Both the position numbers and the translations under genes were made by a program. Positions 1 through 8,159 of a stretch of DNA of 51,863 nucleotides are shown one piece after another; position 1 is the stretch's first letter; every line of letters starts with the position of its first letter. The stretch spans positions 1 through 51,863 of the forward strand of contig JABWCN010000031.1 of assembly GCA_013359135.1 (NCBI GenBank), given 5' to 3'. This DNA is from Pseudobdellovibrionaceae bacterium. Its GTDB lineage: Bacteria; Bdellovibrionota; Bdellovibrionia; Bdellovibrionales; Bdellovibrionaceae. The notes beneath the pieces are model-generated. The model had not been told where the DNA came from and did no database searches. It saw nothing but the letters and a program-made list of their open reading frames with translations.

Positions 1-92
1 CAAATAGAAAACAAAAAAACCTTGAAGATCGATTGAAAAATATGCAATAAATTCTCTTAAAAATTAAACCAAAAAGTCCGAACTAAAAAAAG

Positions 93-788
93 CTAGACAG
101 AAAAAATAGTCCAAGCAATCAGATAGGTTTTAAGCGATGGAGTTAGTTGCTTGAGTGACCAATTTGTTTTTGTATTAGCAACACGGGGTAAAGGATGTTT
201 TTGTTCTTTTATGGTCATTGCCATCGCAACAGAGAGAAGACCTGGAATCAATGCAAAAAAATATAAACTTCTAAGTTGCAGGGTAGTTAAGGAAAGTAAG
301 GTAATTGTAAGTAGGGGACCAACGGCGGCACCTAAAGTGTCCATTGATCTGTGCCAACCAAAAGCGGATCCTCTTTGAGAGGGAGATACAACATCAGCTA
401 TCAGTGCATCCCGAGGCGATGATCGCAAACCCTTTCCTGTTCGATCTAGAACTCTGAGAAAAAGTACTTGAAACCAACTAGTTGAGATTCCTATAAATGG
501 CTTAGAAATACCTCCAAGCAGGTAACCTAAAATAATGAAAGGTTTTCGTTTTGAAAGTCGATCTGACCAAACCCCAGAATATGTTTTTAGTAAACTAGCG
601 ATGGCTTCGGCTGTGCCTTCGATAATTCCTAGGGAGCTCATCGAAGCTCCTAGGATAGTTGTTAAAAAGATCGGTGTGATGGGATAAAGCATTTCACTGG
701 CAACGTCGGCAAAAAATGAAACCACGCCAAGTTTTTTAACCGTAGGATCTAAGTTTTTAAAATCACTGTCATTCAAATGGAATCGCAA
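93..788 (-). pseudogene. MFS transporter, N-terminal half only
   Basis: This is the first half of a major facilitator superfamily transporter. About six membrane segments are visible, with the loop between segments 2 and 3 (VWSDRLSKRKPF, near residue 75) and RVLDRTGKGLRSSPRDALIAD (near 112). The substrate is unknown. Full-length relatives have about 400 residues and 12 segments; this frame stops at residue 231, where the second half should begin. The remaining 92 bases to the window edge hold stops in this frame and no recognisable MFS sequence in the other two, although a short SSDFLV stretch appears in one shifted frame. The first codon is TTG, directly after the stop of the chorismate mutase, so translation is probably coupled. 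It is probably a decayed gene, but it could be a functional half transporter. Confidence 0.6.
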
Positions 789-1094
789 TTAATTTGAAAA
801 CTTTTGATCAGCCACTTTTCTAGTCGCTTCAATCAAGGTTTGGTAAATATCTTGAATGTATTCTTTTTCTAGCCCTTTAGTGTTAGTGGTGGCATTGGCT
901 AAAATGACTTCTTCTCTGTTGGGGCAGAAGAAAGGCATTCCTTCAATTTTTTTGATTTCTCTGACTTGATAAACTAAAGTTAAACGCTCTTTAAGAAGCT
1001 CAACTATTTTGTCATCAATTAAATTGATTTGAGTTCTAAGTGTTTGAATCTCGTTATCGTAGTTAGCGATGTCGTTGAAAAGAGTTGTTTTCAT
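789..1094 (-). CDS. aroQ: Chorismate mutase, AroQ class
   Basis: This 101-residue protein is a stand-alone AroQ-type chorismate mutase, which converts chorismate to prephenate in the cytoplasm. The family pattern is clear: an LRTQINLIDDKIVELLKER helix with Arg20 and Arg37, Lys48, an NREEVIL segment (Arg60, Glu61/62) and IYQTLIE with Gln85, matching the usual active-site set. No dehydratase or dehydrogenase domain is attached. A GGAG ribosome site precedes the ATG. It lies 19 bases after the end of trhP on the same strand. That is telling, because TrhP-dependent tRNA hydroxylation is reported to need prephenate. Chorismate mutase activity is well supported; dedication to tRNA modification is inferred. 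Confidence 0.9.
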   Translation of the reverse strand: MKTTLFNDIANYDNEIQTLRTQINLIDDKIVELLKERLTLVYQVREIKKIEGMPFFCPNREEVILANATTNTKGLEKEYIQDIYQTLIEATRKVADQKFSN

Positions 1095-1113
1095 GGTTTG
1101 CTCCTGAACCTTA

Positions 1114-2367
1114 TCAGAGAAGGCTGATAAGGGAATGGGGTTCGATTTTCATCATATCACAGTCTAAGGATAAAAGATATTCTCCAGCGCCACCATGAGC
1201 GGCATCAGTATTTTCATTTTTAGAAGTTACGATTTTTGTTACTTTCCCATGATGATTATTTTTGGGACCGATGATCTCGACTAGATCTCCTACTCTAATT
1301 TTATTTCTTACGCTGACTTTAACTTGATTTGGTTCACTTTCGCCGACAACTAGTCCAGCAAATTTCTGAGTAAACTCTCTAGAGGTCGAGTGTTTGTAAT
1401 TTTGAGCTTCATGCGAGGGCTGTCCCATTAGAAAACCTTTGTGGTAGCCACGATTGGCAACTTTATTAATTTCGTCTAATAACTGGACGTTGAAAGGTTT
1501 ACCGTCTTGTAAATCATCAATTGCTTGGCGGTAAATTTTTGCCACGTGAGCTGCATAATGCACTGATTTGGTTCTGCCTTCGACTTTGAACGAAATCACT
1601 CCGGCCTCTTTGAGTTCGGCCAGGTTTTCAAGAAGGCAAAGGTCTTTTGCATTCATGATGTAGGTACCATTTTCATCCTCATCAATTTGGTAGAACTGAC
1701 CAGGATCCCTAAGATCTTCAAGATAGTACTCAGTTTGATTTTTTACTTTTTCAGGATCATAGGCATGAACGTTATAGCCATATCGACAAGAGTTATCACA
1801 AACACCTTGATTGGCATCCCTATAGCTCATGTAGTGTGAAAGTAAGCAACGTCCAGAGTAGGCGATGCAGATAGACCCATGCACAAATGCTTCTAACTCC
1901 ATATCAGGAACTTTGTCCTTAATTTCTTTGATCTCGCTGACTCGGAGCTCGCGACTAAGAATTATCCTTGAAACTCCGATAGACTGCCAGAACTTGACAC
2001 TTTGCCAATTCATGCAATTGGCTTGAACCGAAAGATGAATGGGCATTTCTGGATACTTCTCTTTAACCATAGAGATGAGACCAGGATCACTCATAATCAT
2101 CGCATCAGCATTAAGTTCCATCCATTTAGGTAGAGCTTCAGTAAAGGGTTTAAGCTTTAGGTTTCTAGCAAAAATATTTGCAGTCAGATAGACCTTGCGA
2201 TTTCTTTGGTGAGCAAATTCAATTCCTTTTTTAAGATCTTCAAAGTTAAATTCATTTTCACGGGCTCTTAGGCTAAAAAAGGGGACTCCTGCATAGACGG
2301 CATCAGCTCCGTAAAGCAATGCATATTCTAATTTTTCAAGTGAACCCGCGGGCATCAGTAATTCCAT
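1114..2367 (-). CDS. trhP: TrhP-like U32 family tRNA hydroxylase
   Basis: This is a peptidase-family-U32 protein resembling E. coli YegQ/TrhP, which forms 5-hydroxyuridine at the wobble position of tRNAs. Matching segments include LMPAGSLEKLEYALLYGADA at the start, NADAMIMSDPGLI, MPIHLSVQAN, RIILSREL, AFVHGSICIAYSGRCLLS and SFKVEGRTKS. Cysteines at about 174, 190, 194 and 244 lie where this family has its cluster-binding cysteines. About 417 residues is normal for the short U32 branch. The chosen ATG at 2367 has AGGAG six bases upstream; an in-frame ATG at 2391 has none and would add eight residues unlike the family. It is followed by a chorismate mutase, the enzyme making prephenate. RlhA (23S rRNA) is the main alternative, but the length and sequence fit TrhP better. 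Confidence 0.88.
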   Translation of the reverse strand: MELLMPAGSLEKLEYALLYGADAVYAGVPFFSLRARENEFNFEDLKKGIEFAHQRNRKVYLTANIFARNLKLKPFTEALPKWMELNADAMIMSDPGLISMVKEKYPEMPIHLSVQANCMNWQSVKFWQSIGVSRIILSRELRVSEIKEIKDKVPDMELEAFVHGSICIAYSGRCLLSHYMSYRDANQGVCDNSCRYGYNVHAYDPEKVKNQTEYYLEDLRDPGQFYQIDEDENGTYIMNAKDLCLLENLAELKEAGVISFKVEGRTKSVHYAAHVAKIYRQAIDDLQDGKPFNVQLLDEINKVANRGYHKGFLMGQPSHEAQNYKHSTSREFTQKFAGLVVGESEPNQVKVSVRNKIRVGDLVEIIGPKNNHHGKVTKIVTSKNENTDAAHGGAGEYLLSLDCDMMKIEPHSLISLL

Positions 2368-2449
2368 TAAAACTCCTCGAGAAAAACTCATATTTTATTT
2401 ATAAGGATTAAATCTGAGATTCATAAGAAATAAAAACTCAAATTTAGGG

Positions 2450-2478
2450 TTTTTCCTCATAACATTTTTGAGGAAAAA
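2450..2478. repeat. 9-bp perfect inverted repeat between histidine kinase and trhP
   Basis: TTTTTCCTC (2450-2458) and GAGGAAAAA (2470-2478) are exact reverse complements around an 11-base spacer. Neither strand has a T-run after the stem, so a classical terminator is unlikely. The repeat lies about 83 bases upstream of the trhP start and 41 bases past the kinase stop. It may be an operator or a weak terminator; function is unproven. Confidence 0.5.
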
Positions 2479-2518
2479 AAAATAGGAAGATTTTAGAAAT
2501 ATGAAGAAACTCCAAAGT

Positions 2519-4330
2519 TTAAGCGGCTTTTTTTTCTTTGCTAGCTGAAGTTTCTGGAGGATCAACAGGGGAAGATGCGGACTCTATAAACTCAGGGAGT
2601 ATGAGAACAAACCGCGTGTGCTCACCACTCATGTCCAGACCAAGTTCACCTTGATGCGAACGAGCTATATTTTGAGAAATCATCAAACCAAGTCCTGTGC
2701 CCTTACCAACTTCTTTGGTAGTGAAAAACGGAACAAAGAGATTTTCAGCAACACTTGCAGGAATTTTTGGACCACTATTTTCAACAGTGATTTTAATTTT
2801 CTGTGGTTCGATTTTGAAGCTGGTGATTTTGATCCACGGGTCTGTTGTTGTTTTTAACTCATCAGCTGCATTATTTAAGAGATTAAGCAAAATTTGCGAG
2901 ATTTGAAAGCCTCGGGCTGGAACATAGAGGTCTTCTTGACCGTATTCCAAGATTAATTTTAGTCCTTGATTTTTGATTCTTTCATGGCAGAGATCAAGTG
3001 TAGCATCGACAATTTCTCTTATGTTTTCTTTTTTAAAAGGATCTTGAGATTCATCTCTTGCATAAGCTCTTAGTGATTTTATAATTTTAGCAATACGATC
3101 AACAGTATTTTCGATTTTTTTTACATTTTCCTTAGCTTTATCGAAATTTTTTAATTCTATAAATTTAGGTAAACTGTAGGAGAGGCCTTTGATAATAGCT
3201 AGTGGGTTATTGATTTCATGAGCAATTCCTGTTGCCATTTGTCCTAGGGCTGCAAACTTACTATTTTTATTACTTTCGGCAAGGGACATCTTAAGTTTTT
3301 CTAACATCAAGTTGTAACCATTAATCAACGAAATAAATTCTGTTGAAAACTTATCATTCATTGGGATTTTTTCAAAATGTCCATCAGCCAGTTTTTTCAT
3401 ATATAGCGACAAAGATTCTAAGGGAGTTAAAAGGTTATGGATGAGTTTATGAGAAATGAAAAAGAGAAAGCTTAAAAAGAGCATTCCCAAAATAATTATA
3501 TTTGAAAACAAATCTTTAAATGGTCTAACCACTTCCTGAGTATCAATTTTAGTCAAAATTTTCCAATTAAATTGCTCATTGTAGTAACTAATAGGGAAGC
3601 TAGATTCAATTATAAGGTTTTGGCTGGAGTTATAAAAAGAACTCGAGTCGTTAATTTTTTTTGCAGTTAAACTCGCTATGTTAATAGAGTCTGCATCGTG
3701 ATGATTTTGAAAGATAATTTTATCATCAGAAGTTCTTAGCTCAATTTTAGGTTTAATGAACTTTAATATTTCTGACTCTGGTAGATCTATAGCATCGGAA
3801 GCTTTATCGATAGGGATATTTGATATCAGAATGTACTTAACATTGTTATTCTGATCCTTTATGGGCGAGAAAATTTGTATTTTTCCTTTATGGTAGGACG
3901 AGTTTATACTAAGTTTAATTTCGCGATTTTTTTCTGTGAAAATTTTCTCAATAACATCTCTTGGTTCATAGACTTCATTAAGGTCAAGCTGGCTGGTATG
4001 AAGTCTGCGAATTCGATTTTGATCAATGAGTTCAAATGACTCATAGTTTTTATAAGCATTCCTAATTTTAAGTAATTCTTTATTAATTTCATTATAAGAC
4101 TTAATGTCTTGAAAGTACTTCTGCTGTTCGATAATTTCAATATCTGAAAGTTTCTCATTGAAAAAACTTTGAATATTCTTTTTAATTGCTTGTTGGTTAT
4201 CAGCAATAAGTTGGATAAATATTTTTTCAATAAGTTCTTCTGATTTTTTATAAATTGAGATCCCAACAATCGAAGTTGTTAGACAGATACATACAATTAG
4301 AAATATGAAAACTTTACTTCTTAATTTCAT
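2519..4330 (-). CDS. Membrane sensor histidine kinase
   Basis: This is an inner-membrane sensor kinase of about 603 residues. It has a membrane segment near the N-terminus, a periplasmic domain of about 240 residues (Cache-like by its length and position), a second membrane segment (NIIILGMLFLSFLFF), a HAMP linker, a HisKA domain with HEINNPL (His371) and an HATPase_c domain (NNAADEL N box, FFTTKEVGKGTGLGL G box). The ATG at 4330 is preferred; an upstream TTG at 4360 is less likely. The start lies inside the end of the binding-protein gene (17-base overlap), so the two are co-translated and the lipoprotein probably feeds ligand information to this kinase. No response regulator is adjacent, so its partner must be elsewhere. 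Confidence 0.92.
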   Translation of the reverse strand: MKLRSKVFIFLIVCICLTTSIVGISIYKKSEELIEKIFIQLIADNQQAIKKNIQSFFNEKLSDIEIIEQQKYFQDIKSYNEINKELLKIRNAYKNYESFELIDQNRIRRLHTSQLDLNEVYEPRDVIEKIFTEKNREIKLSINSSYHKGKIQIFSPIKDQNNNVKYILISNIPIDKASDAIDLPESEILKFIKPKIELRTSDDKIIFQNHHDADSINIASLTAKKINDSSSFYNSSQNLIIESSFPISYYNEQFNWKILTKIDTQEVVRPFKDLFSNIIILGMLFLSFLFFISHKLIHNLLTPLESLSLYMKKLADGHFEKIPMNDKFSTEFISLINGYNLMLEKLKMSLAESNKNSKFAALGQMATGIAHEINNPLAIIKGLSYSLPKFIELKNFDKAKENVKKIENTVDRIAKIIKSLRAYARDESQDPFKKENIREIVDATLDLCHERIKNQGLKLILEYGQEDLYVPARGFQISQILLNLLNNAADELKTTTDPWIKITSFKIEPQKIKITVENSGPKIPASVAENLFVPFFTTKEVGKGTGLGLMISQNIARSHQGELGLDMSGEHTRFVLILPEFIESASSPVDPPETSASKEKKAA

Positions 4331-5339
4331 TTGTTTTCTTTTTCTGTAAAGCTTGATCAATAAAGGTTTGATCTAAAATTTCTGTCACTGCCACTTTAGT
4401 TCTAATCTGTCCCCGCTGAGTAAAGAAGTTTGAAATTTCACGACTCCAATAAGTTAGTCCTTCATTAGATTCGGATTTAAAGAGCTCTTGATTTTTTTCA
4501 AGATTCAAGAATTCAACGCCGGTCTTTATACTGGAGTCAATATTTTCTATACTGGTATTAAAGAAAAGAGCTAGATAATTTTTTTGAGAAAGATTCAAGG
4601 TTTTGATGTTAGCGACATACTGGTCTATTAGGAATAAAATTTCACTTACACTTTCTGGTTGACGTTGAAGAATTTCCTCAGTGGCCATGAGTCCATCAGT
4701 GATCATTCCTTTAAGTTCATAGGCATTGGCCAAAATTTTATATCCTTTGGCTAAAGCTTTAGCAGTTTCAGGATCCCACGTATGTCCAGCACTGATGGTT
4801 TTATTGTCTAGTTGCTCAGTGACTTGATCAAAAGGGAAAACTTTGAATGAGACTTTAGATTCAGGGATTTTTTTTCTTTCGAGCATGCGTAAGATAAAAA
4901 ATTCAGAAAAAGAGTTGATATCAGTGATGCTAATTTTTTTTCCAATAAGATCATTGAAAGATTTAATTTTTTTATCGACAACAAGCACATCCGATTTAGA
5001 GAAATCAGCGGCATAGATATACTTTATTTTTTTTCCATTGCCTCTGATTAGCAAATGATCAGCAAAAACTCCAAAACAAAGATCCACTTTCCCCGATTCA
5101 ATGAAGGAATTGAGTTCAAAATTATCTTTTCCTTTGACGATTTCTATTTGGTAACTCGTTTTTTGGAAGACCCCATCATGAATAGCAAGCATTAAGGGGT
5201 AAAAACCTGGCCAGTCCATGATGCCAATTCTAATTACTGGTTTTGGCTTACTTCTAAGTTCTTCCTTTTTAGGCTCACAAGAGCATAAGAACCAAAGTGT
5301 TGTTAAAATAAAGCATTGTAAAAAAAGTGTTTTCAACAT
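4314..5339 (-). CDS. Substrate-binding lipoprotein, NMT1/TauA-like
   Basis: This is a periplasmic solute-binding protein with a lipoprotein signal ending LCSC (Cys21 from the chosen start). The mature part has the NMT1/TauA-type pattern: IRIGIMDWPGFYPLMLA, a VDLCFGVFADHLL segment, KSFNDLIGKKISI and an AGHTWDPETAKAL segment. Such proteins bind small sulfonates, pyrimidine precursors or similar ligands for ABC importers; the ligand here cannot be read. No permease or ATPase gene is near, and the next gene is an overlapping histidine kinase, so a sensory role is more likely than transport. AGGG lies six bases before the ATG at 5339; the ATG at 5345 sits directly on that site. Confidence 0.82.
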   Translation of the reverse strand: MLKTLFLQCFILTTLWFLCSCEPKKEELRSKPKPVIRIGIMDWPGFYPLMLAIHDGVFQKTSYQIEIVKGKDNFELNSFIESGKVDLCFGVFADHLLIRGNGKKIKYIYAADFSKSDVLVVDKKIKSFNDLIGKKISITDINSFSEFFILRMLERKKIPESKVSFKVFPFDQVTEQLDNKTISAGHTWDPETAKALAKGYKILANAYELKGMITDGLMATEEILQRQPESVSEILFLIDQYVANIKTLNLSQKNYLALFFNTSIENIDSSIKTGVEFLNLEKNQELFKSESNEGLTYWSREISNFFTQRGQIRTKVAVTEILDQTFIDQALQKKKTNEIKK

Positions 5340-5576
5340 CTGCATCCCTATCGGATAGCTTTTTTCTCACATTAATAAATTGTTAAAAGGGAATAGAAAG
5401 TTTTTTTGAGTTTTTTGACTCCTGAAAAATAGTTTTAAATTGAGACTTTTTTGTCTTAAAATTCTACAAAAAAAAGATTTCCTAATTGACTCGAATATTT
5501 ACTCTGGACTTAGGTCTGAAGCTTATATATATACTTTTTATTAACAAAAAATGAAGACAGATAGGCGAGGTAACTT

Positions 5577-7121
5577 GTGTTTATTAATGGCAAAACTCTT
5601 GATTTAAACCAACTGATAACAATGGTAAGGCCGCAAAGCTCAACTCAGGTGACAGTCCTACTCTCTTCAGATGCAAAAGAAAGAATGCTGACTTCAAGAA
5701 ACTACATTGAGAAGAGAATATCTCAAGGTGAAGTGATGTATGGAGTTAATACAGGATTTGGTGCTTTTTCTAGCGTAAGAATTAGCGATTCTGAAATTGA
5801 AGCTCTGCAAAGAAATTTGATTCGTTCCCATTCCGTTGGTGTGGGTGATTATTTTACTAAAGAACAGAGTAGAGCCATGATGTTACTCAGGGCTAATGCT
5901 TTGGCTACAGGAAGAAGTGGAATTAGACCTCAAGTGGTTGAGAAAATTTTAGAGTTTTATAATAATGATATAATTCCAGCCATTCCTTGCCAAGGGAGTG
6001 TGGGAGCTAGTGGTGATTTAGCTCCTTTGTCACATTTAGCATTAGCTCTGATTGGTGAAGGCGAAGTGTGGACTGCAGATGCAACTCAAGTTATCCCTGT
6101 AGAAAAAATGTTACTTGCTAAAAATGTCAGTCCACTAGTGCTTAAGGCAAAAGAAGGATTATCTTTGATTAATGGTTGTCAAGTTATGACAGCTATCGGT
6201 CTTTTAAACTGTTTTAAAGCCCGTGACTTAGTTAAATTGATGGATGTTGCTGGAGCTATGTCATTAGAGGCACTACGCGGGAGTCGTAAAGCCTTTGACC
6301 CCTTAATTTCTGCGACAAGGCAACATCCTGGGGAGGCTAAAACTGCCAGAAATTTGATGAAAATTTTAACTGAAAGTAGTGGAATCTCAGAGAGCCATGC
6401 CCATTGTAACAAGGTTCAAGACGCTTATTCTTTAAGATGTATGCCCGCAGTTCATGGAGCGGTTAAAGATACTCTTAATCAGGTGATAAAAACTTTAGAG
6501 ATAGAAGCTAATTCTTCAACTGACAATCCGTTAGTGTTTGCAGAAGAGAATAAAATTTTATCCTGTGGAAACTTTCATGGAATGCCAGTGGCCTTTGCTA
6601 TGGATTATTTGGGTATTGCCTTGTCTAGTTTTGCCTCTATAAGTGAGTGTCGCATTGCTAAACTTATAAATCCTGCAATGTCAGATTTACCTGCTTTTTT
6701 GGCAAAAAATGGAGGCCTTCACTCTGGTCACATGATCGTTCAGGTCGCGGCAGCTTCTTTAGTTTCAGAAAATAAAGTCTTAGCTCATCCTGCAAGCGTA
6801 GATACCATACCTACCTCGGCTGAAAAAGAAGATCACGTCTCTATGGGAACTATAGCTGCAAGAAAAGCAGAAAAAATTATCAAAAATGTTCAAAATGTTT
6901 TAGCTATGGAGTTTTTGTCTTCAACTCAAGGCCTTGATCTTTTAAATCCGTTGAAAACCTCAAGTCCCTTAGAAAAAGTTAAAGCACTTATTCGAACTGA
7001 AGTTCCTTTTGCTGATGTTGATAGAATTTTCTTTAAAGACATCAATGCTATTTCCTCTATGATAGATTCAAGAAAAATAATTCAAGTAATAGAGAAAGAA
7101 ATCGGGGAGCTGGAATTTTAG
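5577..7121 (+). CDS. hutH: Histidine ammonia-lyase
   Basis: This enzyme removes ammonia from L-histidine to give urocanate, the first step of histidine breakdown. The MIO prosthetic group forms from Ala144-Ser145-Gly146 within GSVGASGDLAPLSHL. The catalytic-tyrosine segment YGVNTGFG begins at residue 55, and SSTDNPLVF and the SAEKEDHVSMG segment are also present. At 514 residues it is full length. The GTG start is preceded by AGGCGAGG at suitable spacing. The 237 bases before it are AT-rich and shared with the divergent binding-protein gene; a TTGACT lies at 5486-5491, but I see no convincing -10 at the right distance. hutU follows after one unrelated gene; hutI and hutG are not in this window. 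Confidence 0.97.
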   Translation: MFINGKTLDLNQLITMVRPQSSTQVTVLLSSDAKERMLTSRNYIEKRISQGEVMYGVNTGFGAFSSVRISDSEIEALQRNLIRSHSVGVGDYFTKEQSRAMMLLRANALATGRSGIRPQVVEKILEFYNNDIIPAIPCQGSVGASGDLAPLSHLALALIGEGEVWTADATQVIPVEKMLLAKNVSPLVLKAKEGLSLINGCQVMTAIGLLNCFKARDLVKLMDVAGAMSLEALRGSRKAFDPLISATRQHPGEAKTARNLMKILTESSGISESHAHCNKVQDAYSLRCMPAVHGAVKDTLNQVIKTLEIEANSSTDNPLVFAEENKILSCGNFHGMPVAFAMDYLGIALSSFASISECRIAKLINPAMSDLPAFLAKNGGLHSGHMIVQVAAASLVSENKVLAHPASVDTIPTSAEKEDHVSMGTIAARKAEKIIKNVQNVLAMEFLSSTQGLDLLNPLKTSSPLEKVKALIRTEVPFADVDRIFFKDINAISSMIDSRKIIQVIEKEIGELEF

Positions 7122-7190
7122 CCCGCCAAAACTGTCACATTGTCTAAATCTCTACAGGTGAATAAAATCCAGGATTGAGTTAACTTCTGA

Positions 7191-7208
7191 CATTGTTTAT
7201 CTACAATG
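7191..7208. promoter_or_regulatory. CATTGT-N6-ACAATG palindrome before the phospholipase-like gene
   Basis: CATTGT (7191-7196) and ACAATG (7203-7208) are perfect inverted half-sites around TTATCT, 24 bases before the start codon at 7232. A further CATTGT lies at 7138-7143. The size and place suit a dimeric repressor site overlapping a promoter, but no regulator can be named. Confidence 0.4.
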
Positions 7209-7231
7209 ATAATTAATTAGAAGAGGAAGTT

Positions 7232-8110
7232 ATGAATAAAAAACGATACTGGTTATTTTTTTTATTTGGAATTAATTTGATCTCTTTTAAGGTTTTGGCG
7301 TTTGATCTTTCAGAACAATTTAAGAATGCCAGTATTTTATTTGCCATAGAAGTTGGTCCAAAAACTTCAACCCTTGAGAGTAAGCAGCTTAGGGCCTTTA
7401 CTTCTGATGGTTGCAGTCTAAGTCCTAATTCTTTTTTTGAAAGTCAAATTGCTTCCTGTTGTCAGTTTCACGATGTGGCTTATTGGCTTGGTGGCACAGA
7501 AGAGATGAAAAACGATGCTGATCAAGAACTGGCTAGTTGTATTAAATCCAAAGTGAGTCAAGAGTATGGAGACATTCCAGCAAAGATAGTCTCAAAGAGT
7601 TACAAGTTGGGAGTTGACGTTGGAGGAAGTAATAAGATGCCTAGCACTTATCGTTGGGGATATGGCTGGAATTATCTCCGCCCCTATGAGCCATTAAAAG
7701 CATGGGAGATACAGGAAGCCGAAAGACTTTACGGCAAAAATTTAGAAATTTTAAAAGCGAAAATTGAGAAAAATCAAATACCATTATTTTTTCAATTACT
7801 TGTTTTTGATGGAGGTCTACTTCCTATTTCTACGGCAGATAGAATCGTTTATTTTCATTTGCAAGAACACTTAGTTAAAAATCATTTTGTGAACGGAGTT
7901 TCTATAGTTTCACTTCCAGAGTTTAATAGGACTCAGTATCAACTACAGCTGACTGAGTGTCCGAAGAAAATCATTTATCACTTTAATGAAAAAGTGCTAG
8001 CTTCTTTTTCCACAGTACAAGAGGCTAATATTTTAAAACAGAATCTTTCTACAATAGTTGAAAACGTTGATGACCCAGGAAATTGTTTGTCATCTGACTC
8101 CAAACCTTGA
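7232..8110 (+). CDS. Secreted phospholipase A2-like protein
   Basis: A signal peptide (hydrophobic to about residue 22) is followed by a segment resembling phospholipase A2 folds: TSDGCSLSPN near residue 58, like a calcium-loop region, then CCQFHDVAYWLGG with Cys76-Cys77, His80 and Asp81, and an Asp in NDADQELASC. The His-Asp pair after two cysteines is the PLA2 catalytic-helix signature. The C-terminal 130 residues are unassigned. A GAGGAAG ribosome site precedes the ATG. It would act in the periplasm or outside the cell, perhaps on phospholipids. It sits between hutH and hutU with its own likely promoter region. Catalysis is inferred from the motif only. Confidence 0.65.
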   Translation: MNKKRYWLFFLFGINLISFKVLAFDLSEQFKNASILFAIEVGPKTSTLESKQLRAFTSDGCSLSPNSFFESQIASCCQFHDVAYWLGGTEEMKNDADQELASCIKSKVSQEYGDIPAKIVSKSYKLGVDVGGSNKMPSTYRWGYGWNYLRPYEPLKAWEIQEAERLYGKNLEILKAKIEKNQIPLFFQLLVFDGGLLPISTADRIVYFHLQEHLVKNHFVNGVSIVSLPEFNRTQYQLQLTECPKKIIYHFNEKVLASFSTVQEANILKQNLSTIVENVDDPGNCLSSDSKP

Positions 8111-8159
8111 TTTTGCTTAAAAGGTAGTTATATGATGCCCCTTATTTGGAGGGGTATAT

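Noticed and set aside
2618-2906. Two plus-strand frames opposite the histidine kinase C-terminus.
   Set aside because: They mirror the conserved ATPase domain of the kinase on the other strand and have no independent support.
3904-4269. A minus-strand frame inside the kinase gene in a different reading frame.
   Set aside because: It is a shadow of the kinase periplasmic domain; the composition is typical of out-of-frame translation.
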